Counted from the stretch's first letter, positions 39,929 through 51,453 are shown. The stretch is DNA of 64,000 bases from Streptomyces rimosus (GCF_008704655.1 NZ_CP023688.1:3100001-3164000); one strand, 5' to 3'. A program made the numbers and translations. The notes: generated from the sequence alone by a model not told the origin.

Positions 39929-42786
39929 TCGCGTGCCTCCTCGACAACGTGGCTCTCTCCCGGGGCCCCCGCTCCGTCGGTGTCCGTCTGTGGGATGGTC
40001 TGCTCCGCTGTACGTTCCGCGATCTCGGCCTCGACGTCGCGCCGGCCGTCCCGCGCCCCCTGCTGGAAGCCGCCGAGCCGGGCCCGCAGGGCTTCGGCGT
40101 TGGCCGCCGCGTTGCCCGTACGGGGTGCGGCGGGGGGCTTCCGCGCGACGATCCGGGGCGTGCGCTTGGGCAGGCCCTGGTCGGTCAGTCGCGGCGTACC
40201 GGCGCCGTGGCCGGTGGTCGTGTCCGCGGCGGGCGCCGCCGGGCCGGGAACCGCTGCCCCGGGCGCCCGGTGCGCCGCTTCCGCGGGCCGGGTGTGCTCG
40301 GCCGTCTCCTTGGCGTACGGGCCGGGCGACTGCGGGCCGTACGGGCTCGCCCCGGCCGTGGGCTCCCCGCCGGCTTCCGCGTCCACCGCCGCGACCGGCT
40401 CCGCCGCCCGCTCCGCGGCCGCTGCCGGAGCCTCTTCGGTGCCATCCGCGGCCCCGTCCGCCGCCCCGCCCTGTTCCAGCCGCGGCAACCGCGTCTGGAG
40501 CGTGTTGGAGTTGGCCTCGGCGACCGAGCCGGGCAGGTTCTGGGTGCCGCCCTCGCCGGGCAGGGCGGGCGATACCGCGCCCGGTGCCGGGCGGGTCGGC
40601 AGGATGGCCGCGGGCAGTACGACGACCGCCGTGACTCCGCCCTGCTGCTGGTCACGCAGCTGTACGCGAATGCCGTGGCGCGCGGCGAGCCGTACGACGA
40701 CGTACAGGCCGAGGCCCAGCGTCTCGTCCGCCGTCTCCGGGCTGTCGTCACTTCCGGGCGCGGACGCGAGGCGGTCGTTCAGCTCCGCCAGCCGCTCCGC
40801 GGTCATCCCTATGCCCTCGTCCTGCACCGAGAGCATGACCTCGCCGCTCTCCAGCAGCCAGCCGGACAGCTCGACACGGGAGTCCGGCGGCGAGAAGGCG
40901 GTGGCGTTCTCCAGCAGTTCCGCGACGAGGTGGCTGAGGTCGTCGGCGGCGAAACCGGCGACCTGGGAGTGCGGCGGCAACGACTGGACGCGGACCCGCT
41001 CGTACCGTTCGATCTCGCTGATCGAGGCGCGCAGCACGTCCAGCAGCGGGACCGGCGCCGACTGGCCGGTGCCGTGCTCGGCGCCCGCCAGCACGAGGAG
41101 GTTCTCGCTGTTGCGCCGCATCCGGGCGGCGAAGTGGTCCAGCTTGAAGAGGGTCTCCAGCCGGGCGGGGTCCTGCTCCTTCTGCTCCAGCGACTCGATG
41201 ACGGTCAGCTGGCGCTCCACCAGGCCCAGGGTGCGCAGCGCGAGGTTGACGAACCGGCCGTGCACACCGGTGCGCAGCGCCTCCATCCGCCCGGTGAGGT
41301 CCGTGATCTCCTGGCGCAGCGCCGCGCGCTCCTCCTGGAGCGTGTCGCGCTCGGCGACCAGGCGCTTGCGGCCGCCGATCAGCCGGGCGCGTTCGGCCTC
41401 CAGTTCGGCGGCCCGGCGGGAGACCTCGCCGACCCGGGCGTGCAGGGCGTTGACGGACCGTACGGCGTCGGCGAACTCGTCGTTGCGCCCCTTGAACGCG
41501 ACCGGGGGCTCGCCCGCCGGGTCGGCCGCCACCCGCCTGGCGCCCAGCCGCAGCGCGGCGAGCGGCCGGGTCACCGAGCGCCATGCGGAGACGCTGGCGC
41601 CGACCGCGATCAGCAGGCAGGCGCCGACCAGGGCGATACGGATCTCCAGCGCCGTCACGTCGTCGTCGCGCAGCGCGCCCAGCCGGTCGATGTCGGCGGT
41701 GGCCATCGACGCCTCGACGCTGCGCATCAGGCCGATCCGGGCGGTGAGCGCGGTCTTCACACGCGCGCTGCTCAGCTTCTGGTCGTCGGCGTCCAGCCGC
41801 GGCTGGTCGGTGAGCTTGGCGAGGTAGCCCTCGGCGGTGTTCACGTCGCCGCCGTTGACGGCGCGGTCGTAGGCGTCCCGGGCCTTGGGGCTCGCCGACT
41901 GCTTGAAGGCGGCCAGCGCGGCCTGCTCGCGTACGTAAGCCTGCTGCGCGGCGGCGGTCAGCTTGGCCTGCGGGCCGCCGGCGGCCAGGGCCGGGACGAG
42001 CAGGGCGCGGGCCGCGGCGGCCTGGTCGGTGGCGCGGCCGAGCTGCGGCAGGGCCCGGAGGTCCGGGGCGACCTCGCTCGCGCGGGCGGGCAGGTCGCGG
42101 GCGATGGCGTCGGACAGCGCGCCGAGCGCCTGGATGGCGGCCGTGTAGGCGTCGAAGGTCTCGGTCACCTGGCCGGGCCCCGAGAGCGCCTTCTGGCGGG
42201 TCTGCGGCAGCGCGGCGAGGAGCTTGTCGGCCGCGCGGTACGCGGCGTCGGCGCCCGCCGCGCCGTTGGCCACCGCGCGCAGTTCGCTGATCTGCCGGTC
42301 CACGCGGGCCCGCTGGGCTTCCGAGACCCCGGCGCCGCCGTTCTTGGCGGAGCGCCCGCCCGCGACGAACTCGGTCATCGCGTCCCGCTCGTCGGCGAGG
42401 GAGTGCGCGAGCGTGACGGCGCGGGCGTTCAGGCCGGCGAGGTCGACCAGCCGCTGGGAGGCGTGGGTGTCGTCCACGGCGGAGACGACGGCGGGGGCGC
42501 CGGCGCCCAGGACGGCGAGCCCGGCGACGGCCACGGCGCCGACGAGACGGTTGCGCACCCGGGCCGGGCGCCCGGTGGGCGACGGGACGGGGGCGGCGGC
42601 GTTCTGCGGAGCGGTCTTTCTGCGGTTCTCGGGCGTGCCAGGGGTCGCCGCGGTGCCGGGTGCCGTCCCCGTCCCCGCGGGCGCGCCCGGGGCGACGCCC
42701 GGAGCCGTACCCGAAACCGGACCGGCCGGCGATCCCGGCCCGCCCGCGCCGTCCCGAAGCCGCTTCTTCCGCACCGCTGCTCGCAT
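39925..42786 (-). CDS. cvnA: Conservon sensor histidine kinase with nitrate/nitrite-sensing-type domain (CvnA)
   Basis: 953 residues. Pro/Gly/Ala-rich cytoplasmic start, a membrane helix (AVAVAGLAVLGAGAPAVVSAV, about 85), an extracellular NIT-type helical domain (about 110-380), a second membrane helix (IALVGACLLIAVGA), HAMP, then a catalytic ATPase domain with LVAELLENATAFSPP (N box), VQDEGIGM (G1) and LGLGLYVVVRLAARHG (G2). The last 220 residues are disordered and Pro/Ala-rich. CvnA proteins lack a partner response regulator. The ATG at 42786 is used; the upstream frame is not protein-like. Confidence 0.9.
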   Translation of the reverse strand: MRAAVRKKRLRDGAGGPGSPAGPVSGTAPGVAPGAPAGTGTAPGTAATPGTPENRRKTAPQNAAAPVPSPTGRPARVRNRLVGAVAVAGLAVLGAGAPAVVSAVDDTHASQRLVDLAGLNARAVTLAHSLADERDAMTEFVAGGRSAKNGGAGVSEAQRARVDRQISELRAVANGAAGADAAYRAADKLLAALPQTRQKALSGPGQVTETFDAYTAAIQALGALSDAIARDLPARASEVAPDLRALPQLGRATDQAAAARALLVPALAAGGPQAKLTAAAQQAYVREQAALAAFKQSASPKARDAYDRAVNGGDVNTAEGYLAKLTDQPRLDADDQKLSSARVKTALTARIGLMRSVEASMATADIDRLGALRDDDVTALEIRIALVGACLLIAVGASVSAWRSVTRPLAALRLGARRVAADPAGEPPVAFKGRNDEFADAVRSVNALHARVGEVSRRAAELEAERARLIGGRKRLVAERDTLQEERAALRQEITDLTGRMEALRTGVHGRFVNLALRTLGLVERQLTVIESLEQKEQDPARLETLFKLDHFAARMRRNSENLLVLAGAEHGTGQSAPVPLLDVLRASISEIERYERVRVQSLPPHSQVAGFAADDLSHLVAELLENATAFSPPDSRVELSGWLLESGEVMLSVQDEGIGMTAERLAELNDRLASAPGSDDSPETADETLGLGLYVVVRLAARHGIRVQLRDQQQGGVTAVVVLPAAILPTRPAPGAVSPALPGEGGTQNLPGSVAEANSNTLQTRLPRLEQGGAADGAADGTEEAPAAAAERAAEPVAAVDAEAGGEPTAGASPYGPQSPGPYAKETAEHTRPAEAAHRAPGAAVPGPAAPAADTTTGHGAGTPRLTDQGLPKRTPRIVARKPPAAPRTGNAAANAEALRARLGGFQQGARDGRRDVEAEIAERTAEQTIPQTDTDGAGAPGESHVVEEARD

Positions 42787-43248
42787 TCCTGTCTCGCCTG
42801 CCCACACCGTGTGGTCCCGCGGACCCGGCTCGCTCCCCGCTCGCGGGGCGGACCTGTGCGAAGACCGCAGCAATGCACACGTCCGCGAGGGAAGCAGCCC
42901 GGCTCTGCGCGTCGCGACGAGCGTCACGGCCCCTCCCATGATCCGGGCCACGACCATTCCACCGGCATCGCGCAGTGGCCCGGCAACGCATGCCTGGCCA
43001 CTCGAATGAGTGAACATCAATCGGAAGTTGACCATCAACTTCCGATCCTGACCGCCGCGGCGTGCAACCCCTCGCAACCCCCGGGCGGGTTTGGCGAACC
43101 GCGCGGGGTCCTGGAAGGATGCGCGCCCGCATTCCGGGGGACCGCGATTTCCGGCCCCGTTACGCCCCTGACCTGGTACTACACCCGCCGTTCCCGGCGA
43201 AGACCGCACATCGCGGGAAACCGGACGCGCTCCGGCAGACTGGCCGGC
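42787..43248. other. 462-bp divergent regulatory region
   Basis: Lies between cvnA (minus) and the PP2C-like gene (plus). It holds no gene. Two palindromes sit side by side: CACTC-GAAT-GAGTG (42999-43012) and the 27-base one at 43020-43046. The PP2C-like gene has a leaderless-type -10 (CAGACT, 43236-43241) at the right edge. Confidence 0.6.
43020..43046. promoter_or_regulatory. 27-bp near-perfect palindrome upstream of cvnA
   Basis: Arms ATCGGAAGTTGA and TCAACTTCCGAT (12 bp each, perfect) around CCA. The length and the site 234 bases from the cvnA start suggest an operator for a dimeric regulator. It is not followed by a T-run, so it is less likely a terminator. Confidence 0.75.
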
Positions 43249-44094
43249 ATGCGTATCGAACTGGCCACCGAGCCGGGAGACCCCCAACACCCGAACGAGG
43301 ACTACGCGTCCGTCGCGCTGCCCGCCTCCGGCCAGGGCGGAGTGCTGATCCTGCTGGACGGCGTGACCCCACCGCCGTACGAGGTCGGCTGCACCCACCC
43401 GGTGCCGTGGTACACCGCACGACTGGGGGGCGCAATGCTCGAACTGTCCGGTTCATTCCGGGACATGACGCTCCCTGAGGCACTTTCGGCCGCCATCTCC
43501 AGGACGGCCGAAGTTCACCGGTCGACCTGTGACCTTTCTCACGCCCGCACTCCGCAGGCAACCGCGGTGGCCGCGCGCTGGTCGCCGGATACCGTCGAGT
43601 ACCTGGTCCTGTCCGATTCCGTCCTGCTCGTCGAGCACCACGACGGCACGGTCCGGCCGGTCCTGGACACCCGCCTGGACGAACTCCCGCCCGCCGTCAA
43701 AGCCCTGCGCGAGACCGTACGGGGGCTGCCGCGCGGCTCCGCCGAACGCGCCGCCGCGGCCCGCGAGTACACGGCCGCGGTCGAGGCGCTGCGCAACGCC
43801 GAGGGCGGCTTCTTCACCGCCGCGGCCGACCCGGCGGTGGCCGCCCGCGCGGTCACCGGCTCCCTGCCCCGCGCCGAAGTACGGTCCCTGACCGCGCTCA
43901 GTGACGGGGCATCACGGTGGGTCGAGGTCTTCCGCGAGGGCTCCTGGGCGGACTGCGCGGCGGTGGTGCACAAGGAGGGGCCGCAGGGCCTGGTCGATCG
44001 CGTACGGGCGCTGGAGGCCGCCGACCCGGACGGTACGGCCTTCCCGCGCGGCAAGTCGCGGGACGACGCGACGGTGGTGCTGGTGGAGCCGTAA
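43249..44094 (+). CDS. PP2C-like protein phosphatase domain protein
   Basis: 281 residues. PP2C motifs are recognisable though spread out: PNEDYASV (ED metal ligand), VLILLDGVTPP (DG motif), SDGASRW (second DG) and KSRDDATVVLVE (final Asp). An insertion with a charged helix lies at about 155-195. It would dephosphorylate Ser/Thr proteins if the metal site is functional; one ligand region (LLDGV) is normal. ATG with a -10-like CAGACT seven bases upstream, so probably leaderless. Confidence 0.78.
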   Translation: MRIELATEPGDPQHPNEDYASVALPASGQGGVLILLDGVTPPPYEVGCTHPVPWYTARLGGAMLELSGSFRDMTLPEALSAAISRTAEVHRSTCDLSHARTPQATAVAARWSPDTVEYLVLSDSVLLVEHHDGTVRPVLDTRLDELPPAVKALRETVRGLPRGSAERAAAAREYTAAVEALRNAEGGFFTAAADPAVAARAVTGSLPRAEVRSLTALSDGASRWVEVFREGSWADCAAVVHKEGPQGLVDRVRALEAADPDGTAFPRGKSRDDATVVLVEP

Positions 44095-44204
44095 GGCCCG
44101 GGAACTCCCGACGGCGGCGCGGCGCGGACAAGGGCACGAGGCCCCGAAAACCCGGCACACGGCTGGAAACCGCCCTATCCAGCAGGCACCGCCCGGCCTA
44201 CCGT

Positions 44205-44243
44205 TGACTCCGTGACCAGATTCGAAATCTGGTCACGGAGTCA
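44205..44243. promoter_or_regulatory. 18-bp-arm palindrome, probable TetR operator
   Basis: A perfect inverted repeat with 18-base arms and a three-base centre (CGA). The inner half-sites read GTGACCAGATT and AATCTGGTCAC. It overlaps a -35-like TTGACT (44204-44209) and lies 14 bases before the TetR start, so the encoded repressor very likely controls itself and the P450 through it. Confidence 0.85.
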
Positions 44244-44257
44244 GGGGGGCAAGACGC

Positions 44258-44968
44258 GTGGAACCGGAAGAGCGCACGGAACGGGGCGAACGCATCCTGG
44301 ACGCCGCGTGCGAGCTGCTGCTCGCCTGGGGATACCGCCGCGTGACCACCGACGAGATCGCCCGCCGGGCGAACGTCGGCAAAGGCACCGTCTATCTGCA
44401 CTGGAAAACCAAGGACGCGCTGCTGCTCGCAGTGGTCCTGCGGGCCAAGTCGTGCGACCACGCCCGGCAGTTGGCCCGGCTACGCGCCGACCACCGCAAC
44501 ATCCTGCCCAGCAGGCTGCTGCGCTGGGCGCTCCTCGACTTCATGGAAGACCCGGTACTGCGCGCGGTGTATCTGGACGACTCCGACATCCTCGGCCGGC
44601 TGAACGAGGTCGCCAAGAAGGAAATGGCGGAGCTGGTGGCGGAGAGCATCCAGACACTGCGCACCCAGCTCACCACCCTGCGCGAGCACGGCCTCGTGAA
44701 GGAGGACCTGAGCGTCGACCAGCAGATGTACGCCTGCATGTCGATCGCCGCCGGATTCTTCCAGGCGGAGGCGCTCTACCCCGAATACTCGCCCGACCGG
44801 GCGGAGGACCGGGCCGACGTGCTGTGCCACACCGTACGCGCCACGTTGGAGACCCACACCGATCCCGACCCACGGCTCATCGCCGCGGCCGCTCCCACGA
44901 TCATCGCGCTCTACCAGCGCCTGGAGGAGCTGAGCCGGCAGGAAGTGCGGCGGCAACTGCGCCCGTGA
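44258..44968 (+). CDS. TetR-family regulator of the adjacent P450
   Basis: 236 residues. HTH: RILDAACELLLAWGYRRVTT, then DEIARRANVGKGTVYLHWKTK, the canonical TetR recognition helix (GTVYLHW). The C-terminal domain is helical, rich in Leu/Ala. GTG start with a G-rich sequence eight bases upstream. The 37-39 base palindrome directly before it is its likely site. The P450 follows 38 bases downstream in the same direction. Confidence 0.92.
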   Translation: MEPEERTERGERILDAACELLLAWGYRRVTTDEIARRANVGKGTVYLHWKTKDALLLAVVLRAKSCDHARQLARLRADHRNILPSRLLRWALLDFMEDPVLRAVYLDDSDILGRLNEVAKKEMAELVAESIQTLRTQLTTLREHGLVKEDLSVDQQMYACMSIAAGFFQAEALYPEYSPDRAEDRADVLCHTVRATLETHTDPDPRLIAAAAPTIIALYQRLEELSRQEVRRQLRP

Positions 44969-45006
44969 TCCCCGATCACACCCCTGATCAGGAGGGAGAA
45001 CGCACG

Positions 45007-46371
45007 ATGACCACATCGCCCACCGAGTCCACCACGGCCACCCCGCCCGACTCCACCACCGCCTCCGCCCCCGGCACCCCGCCGGACGCCCTGCCGTCCT
45101 ACGTCGGCCTGCACCCGGGCGAGCCGAACGTGATGGAGCCGGAGCTGCTCAACGACCCGTACGCCGGTTACGGGAAGCTGCGCGAACAGGGCGCCCTGGT
45201 GCGCGGCCGGTTTCTCGACGACTCGCCCGTCTGGCTCGTGACCCGCTTCGACGTGGTACGCGAGGTCATGCGCGACCCGCGGTTCATCAACAACCCGTCC
45301 CGCCTGCCCGGCCGCACGGAGAAGGACCCGCGCGCCCAGCTGATCGAGCTGTTCGGCATCCCCGACCACATGGCCCGGTACCTGGTGGACACCATCCTCA
45401 CCAGCGACCCGCCGGACCACACCCGGCTGCGGCGCCTGGTCTCGCGGGCCTTCACCGCCCGCCGCATCCAGGACCTGCGGCCGCGGGTGGAGGCGATCAC
45501 CGACGAGCTGCTGGACCGGTTGCCGGCCCACGCGCAGGACGGCGTCGTCGACCTCGTCGAGCACTTCGCGTACCCGCTGCCCATCACCGTGATCTGCGAA
45601 CTGGTCGGCATCGACGAGGAGGACCGGCCGCTGTGGCGGCAGTTCGGCGCCGACCTCACCTCCCTGGAGCCGAAGCGGATCGGCGCCACGGTACCGGCCA
45701 TGGTCGAGCACATCCACAAGGTGATCGGCGAGCGCCAATCGGCCCTGCGGGACGACCTGCTCAGCGCGCTCATCCGGGCCCGGGACGACGACGGCGGCCG
45801 GCTGAGCGAGACCGAGATGGTCACCATGGTCCTCACGCTGGTACTGGCCGGCCACGAGACCACCGCCCACCTCATCAGCAACGGCACCCTCGCCCTGCTC
45901 ACCCACCCCGACCAGCGGCGCCTGCTCACCGAGGACCCGGGCCTGCTCCCCCGCGCGGTCCACGAGCTGATGCGCTGGTGCGGGCCGATCCAGGCCACCC
46001 AGCTGCGGTACGCCTCCGAGGACGTCGAGGTGGCCGGCACCCAGGTCCACAAGGGCGACGCCCTGATGTTCAGCCTCGTGGCGGCCAACCACGACCCGCG
46101 CCACTACACCGAGCCGGAAAAACTCGACCTGACACGCCAGCCGGCGGGCCGCGCCGAGGACCACGTCGGCTTCGGACACGGCATGCACTACTGCCTGGGC
46201 GCCTCACTCGCCCGGCAGGAAGGCGAAGTCGCCTTCGGCAAGCTGCTCGCACGCTATCCGGAGGTGGCACTCGCCCTGCCCCATGAGCAGCTGGAGGAGC
46301 AAGAGCGCATACGCCAGCCCGGGTCCTGGCGACTGCGGCGGCTGCCGTTGCGGCTGCGTCCGGAGGACTGA
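45007..46371 (+). CDS. Cytochrome P450 (third, CYP107-like)
   Basis: 454 residues. I-helix LVLAGHETTAHL, K-helix ELMR, and haem loop FGHGMHYCLGASLARQE. The first 35 residues are Thr/Ser/Pro-rich and probably disordered. GGAGGGAGAA lies before the ATG. Co-transcribed with the TetR gene; a TetR-P450 pair suggests induction by a small-molecule substrate (inference). No ferredoxin gene adjoins it. Confidence 0.92.
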   Translation: MTTSPTESTTATPPDSTTASAPGTPPDALPSYVGLHPGEPNVMEPELLNDPYAGYGKLREQGALVRGRFLDDSPVWLVTRFDVVREVMRDPRFINNPSRLPGRTEKDPRAQLIELFGIPDHMARYLVDTILTSDPPDHTRLRRLVSRAFTARRIQDLRPRVEAITDELLDRLPAHAQDGVVDLVEHFAYPLPITVICELVGIDEEDRPLWRQFGADLTSLEPKRIGATVPAMVEHIHKVIGERQSALRDDLLSALIRARDDDGGRLSETEMVTMVLTLVLAGHETTAHLISNGTLALLTHPDQRRLLTEDPGLLPRAVHELMRWCGPIQATQLRYASEDVEVAGTQVHKGDALMFSLVAANHDPRHYTEPEKLDLTRQPAGRAEDHVGFGHGMHYCLGASLARQEGEVAFGKLLARYPEVALALPHEQLEEQERIRQPGSWRLRRLPLRLRPED

Positions 46372-46468
46372 CCCGTAAGGAGCGCCACGGAGTACCACGG
46401 CGCGCCACGGAACGCCGGCCGTCCGCGGAGGAGGCGGCCGTCGAGGGGACCGGCGAGGCGACCGGAAT

Positions 46469-46487
46469 TGTGACCGGCATGGTCACA
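46469..46487. terminator. Hairpin between convergent P450 and MarR genes
   Basis: 7-bp stem TGTGACC / GGTCACA around GGCAT, about 98 bases after the P450 stop and 70 bases from the MarR stop; it may serve either gene. Confidence 0.45.
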
Positions 46488-46490
46488 GGT

Positions 46491-46523
46491 CGGGAGCCGG
46501 TCGGGAGCCGGTCGGGAGCCGGT
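46491..46523. repeat. Three tandem 11-bp repeats
   Basis: CGGGAGCCGGT occurs three times without gaps, in the non-coding stretch between the convergent P450 and MarR genes. Copy number is likely to vary between strains. Confidence 0.9.
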
Positions 46524-46556
46524 GCACAGGGCCTACAGGGGTCCGCGCACCGGCTC

Positions 46557-47132
46557 TCAGCCGTTTCCGGCGCTTCCGCCGTCTCCGCCGCGGTCCCCCC
46601 TCCCGGCCCGATCGCTCTTCCCCGCCGCGGGGGCCGCCCCGCACCCCTCCTCCGCGTCCTGCTCGCCGTTCAAGCGGTGCAGGAGGCGGGCCAGTTCCGC
46701 CACTTCCCGGCGGTCCCAGGAGGCGAGCTGCCGGGCGTACTGGGCGCGGCGGCTGTTGCGTACACAGCTGAACCGGTCGTGCCCCTCGTCGGTGAGGCGG
46801 ACGAGCACGGCCCGCCCGTCGGCCGGGTCGGGCTCGCGGGCGATCAGCCCCAGGTCCTCCAGGGCGCGCAGCTGCCGGCTCATCGTCGCCTTGCCCACAC
46901 CGAAGTACCCGGCGAGATCGGTGGCCCGCTGCTGCCCGGCGTCCGCGAGGCGTACGAGCAGGCCGTACGCCGCCGACTCCAGCTCCGGGTGGACCGCCCG
47001 CGCCAGCTCACCGGAGGTGGCGCGGGCGCGGCGCAGAAAGACCGCCAACTCCCGCTCCAGGGACAGGAACACCTGGTCCACACCACTGGGTTCGTCCGTC
47101 CCGGCCATGCCGTCGGGTCTGGTGTTGTGCAC
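46557..47132 (-). CDS. MarR-family transcriptional regulator
   Basis: 191 residues. Winged helix: QQRATDLAGYFGVGKATMSRQ, then LRALEDLGLIAREPDPADGRAVLVRLT, whose wing is typical of MarR. The last 25 residues are Gly/Ala-rich. The GTG at 47132 is used; an ATG eight codons later is an alternative. It is divergent from the muramidase gene across 249 bases, where its operator may be; no clear palindrome seen. Confidence 0.9.
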   Translation of the reverse strand: MHNTRPDGMAGTDEPSGVDQVFLSLERELAVFLRRARATSGELARAVHPELESAAYGLLVRLADAGQQRATDLAGYFGVGKATMSRQLRALEDLGLIAREPDPADGRAVLVRLTDEGHDRFSCVRNSRRAQYARQLASWDRREVAELARLLHRLNGEQDAEEGCGAAPAAGKSDRAGRGDRGGDGGSAGNG

Positions 47133-47381
47133 GTCAGCGCCCTCTCCCGCTTTCGGACCGTGAAACTTGTCTGCCGCGGCGGCCGAAGCCGCAGCTTGTC
47201 CAGTATTTCGCAGGATTAGATCAACGGAAGCCCGGCTCCCCTCTTTTGCCGTAAGCGTCTACGCGCGTACGGTCGTCGTACTGCCTGACATGGCCACACC
47301 AATGCCCTAGCTGACCTTTTGTCATGCTCGGGCCAAAGGAGTTCCCCCTCCCCCCGCCCCACCGAGATCTCGGAGGCACCC

Positions 47382-48239
47382 ATGCCTGTGCACAGATCCG
47401 GCCGCCCCACCCGCCGCCGTCCGCACTCCCCGGCCGGCCTGGCCGTCCTGTTCCTCGCCGTCGCCGCCCTCCTCCTCGGCCTGCCCGGTACCGCCGGCGC
47501 CACCGCGTACGGAAAGGCCCCCGAGCCCACCCACCCGGGCCAGGACTGGGCCGGCTCCCAGGTCGCCGAGCACGAGGGCGACGCACCGGGCGAGGCGCCA
47601 CCCCCCACGCTCGCCTCCGTCGAAGGCGTCGACGTCAGCAGCCACAACGGCAACGTCCCGTGGCAGACCCTGTGGAACGCCGGGGTCCGCTTCGCCTACG
47701 TCAAGGCCACCGAATCCACCAGCTACATCAACCCGTACTTCGCGCAGCAGTACAACGGCTCCTACAACGTCGGCATGATCCGCGGCGCGTACCACTTCGC
47801 CACCCCCGACACCTCCAGCGGCGCGGCCCAGGCCGACTACTTCGTGGACCACGGCGGCGGCTGGTCCAAGGACGGCCGCACCCTGCCCGGCGCGCTCGAC
47901 ATGGAGTACAACCCGTACGGCTCGACCTGCTACGGCAAGAGCGCGTCCGGCCTCATCAGCTGGATGCATGACTTCTTCGCCACGTACAAGTCACGCACCG
48001 GCCGGGACGCCGTCATCTACACCTCCACCAGCTGGTGGAAACAGTGCACCGGCAACTACGCGGGATTCGGCTCGGTCAACCCGCTGTGGATACCGCGTTA
48101 CGGCACCTCGGCCGGCGAACTCCCCGCGGGCTGGGACTTCCACACCATCTGGCAGTACACGTCCTCCGGCACCACGGTCGGCGACCGGAACCGGTTCAAC
48201 GGGACGTATGAGCGGTTGCAGGCGTTGGCCAACGGGTGA
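47382..48239 (+). CDS. Secreted GH25 muramidase (lysozyme)
   Basis: 285 residues. Signal peptide (AGLAVLFLAVAALLLGLPGTA) then a GH25 domain. Key segments: GVDVSSHNGNV (catalytic Asp), FAYVKATES, LPGALDMEYNP (catalytic Glu) and IWQYTSSGT. It hydrolyses the MurNAc-GlcNAc bond of peptidoglycan. No cell-wall-binding repeats follow. GGAGG before the ATG at 47382; the open frame extends upstream but the signal peptide fixes this start. Confidence 0.93.
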   Translation: MPVHRSGRPTRRRPHSPAGLAVLFLAVAALLLGLPGTAGATAYGKAPEPTHPGQDWAGSQVAEHEGDAPGEAPPPTLASVEGVDVSSHNGNVPWQTLWNAGVRFAYVKATESTSYINPYFAQQYNGSYNVGMIRGAYHFATPDTSSGAAQADYFVDHGGGWSKDGRTLPGALDMEYNPYGSTCYGKSASGLISWMHDFFATYKSRTGRDAVIYTSTSWWKQCTGNYAGFGSVNPLWIPRYGTSAGELPAGWDFHTIWQYTSSGTTVGDRNRFNGTYERLQALANG

Positions 48240-48246
48240 GACGCGG

Positions 48247-48279
48247 CCGGGCCCCGGGGCGGGGTGCGCCGGGGCCCGG
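48247..48279. terminator. Strong hairpin between convergent GH25 and Uma2 genes
   Basis: 11-bp perfect stem CCGGGCCCCGG / CCGGGGCCCGG with an 11-base loop, eight bases after the GH25 stop. Confidence 0.7.
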
Positions 48280-48293
48280 GGCGGCGTGCGTCG

Positions 48294-48893
48294 TCACTCG
48301 CGGCCGAAATCCGCCGTTTCCAGCGTCAGGCCGACGACCGTGTCGGTCAGATCAACCGGGTCGCCGAACTTGATGGCTGGGCCGACGCGGTAGGTGCCGT
48401 CCTCGGGGGCCGTATAGAGGTGGCACTGCCCGAGGTACGGGTCGACAATGAGGTAGACGGGCACTCCTGCCAGCGCGTAGGTGTCCTTCTTGGGGCCATA
48501 ATCGTTGTGTGCCGTCCTCCTGGAGATGACTTCGGCAACGAATTCGATGTCCTGGTACCGCCGACGCTCCTCGTCGTCCGTCTCCGCGCCCTCCCGCAGC
48601 GCGATCACGTCGGAAGCGAAGCCGTTGAGTTCGCCGGGGAAGTCGAAGCGCACGTCCGACATGATGCGCTCCTTCGGGTACCTGGCATTCAGCTGCATCA
48701 CAAGGTCCAAGATGATGTGCCAGTGATTGGCCCGTTGCGGCGACATGAAGATGTTCCCCTCGACGATCTCTGCCTTGTAGCCCTCGGGGACGGGCATCCG
48801 CTCCAGCCAGTCGAACATCATGTCCAGGCTGAGCTCGTCGCTGTCGGCCATCTCGATCTCGATCCTGTTGTCGGTCAGCTCGATGGTCATCAT
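48294..48893 (-). CDS. Uma2-family putative endonuclease (DUF820)
   Basis: 199 residues with the PD-(D/E)xK-like fold of Uma2 proteins: KAEIVEGNIFMSP, ASDVIALREG (metal Asp), FVAEVISRRT (Glu) followed by NDYGPKKDTYALAGVPVYLIVDP. These proteins are abundant and variable in actinobacteria and cyanobacteria; their biological role is unknown. Less GC-rich in places than its neighbours. Confidence 0.88.
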   Translation of the reverse strand: MMTIELTDNRIEIEMADSDELSLDMMFDWLERMPVPEGYKAEIVEGNIFMSPQRANHWHIILDLVMQLNARYPKERIMSDVRFDFPGELNGFASDVIALREGAETDDEERRRYQDIEFVAEVISRRTAHNDYGPKKDTYALAGVPVYLIVDPYLGQCHLYTAPEDGTYRVGPAIKFGDPVDLTDTVVGLTLETADFGRE

Positions 48894-48965
48894 GCGCTCC
48901 TCCCCACCGCCGCGAAGTGCGGGCAGTCGCGCAGTACAACGATACGCACGGTGACCGGGACACGC

Positions 48966-49004
48966 GCGGCCCGGAACCCCCGTGTTCAGGGGGCTCCGGG
49001 CCGC
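48966..49004 (-). terminator. lon terminator
   Basis: Outer 10-bp stem GCGGCCCGGA / TCCGGGCCGC and inner CCCCC / GGGGG stem, 20 bases beyond the lon stop codon. Confidence 0.7.
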
Positions 49005-49023
49005 TACGGGCCGGCCGCGTCCG

Positions 49024-51432
<2,409 letters not shown>

Positions 51433-51453
51433 GATCTCCCCTTCGGCAAGCAA

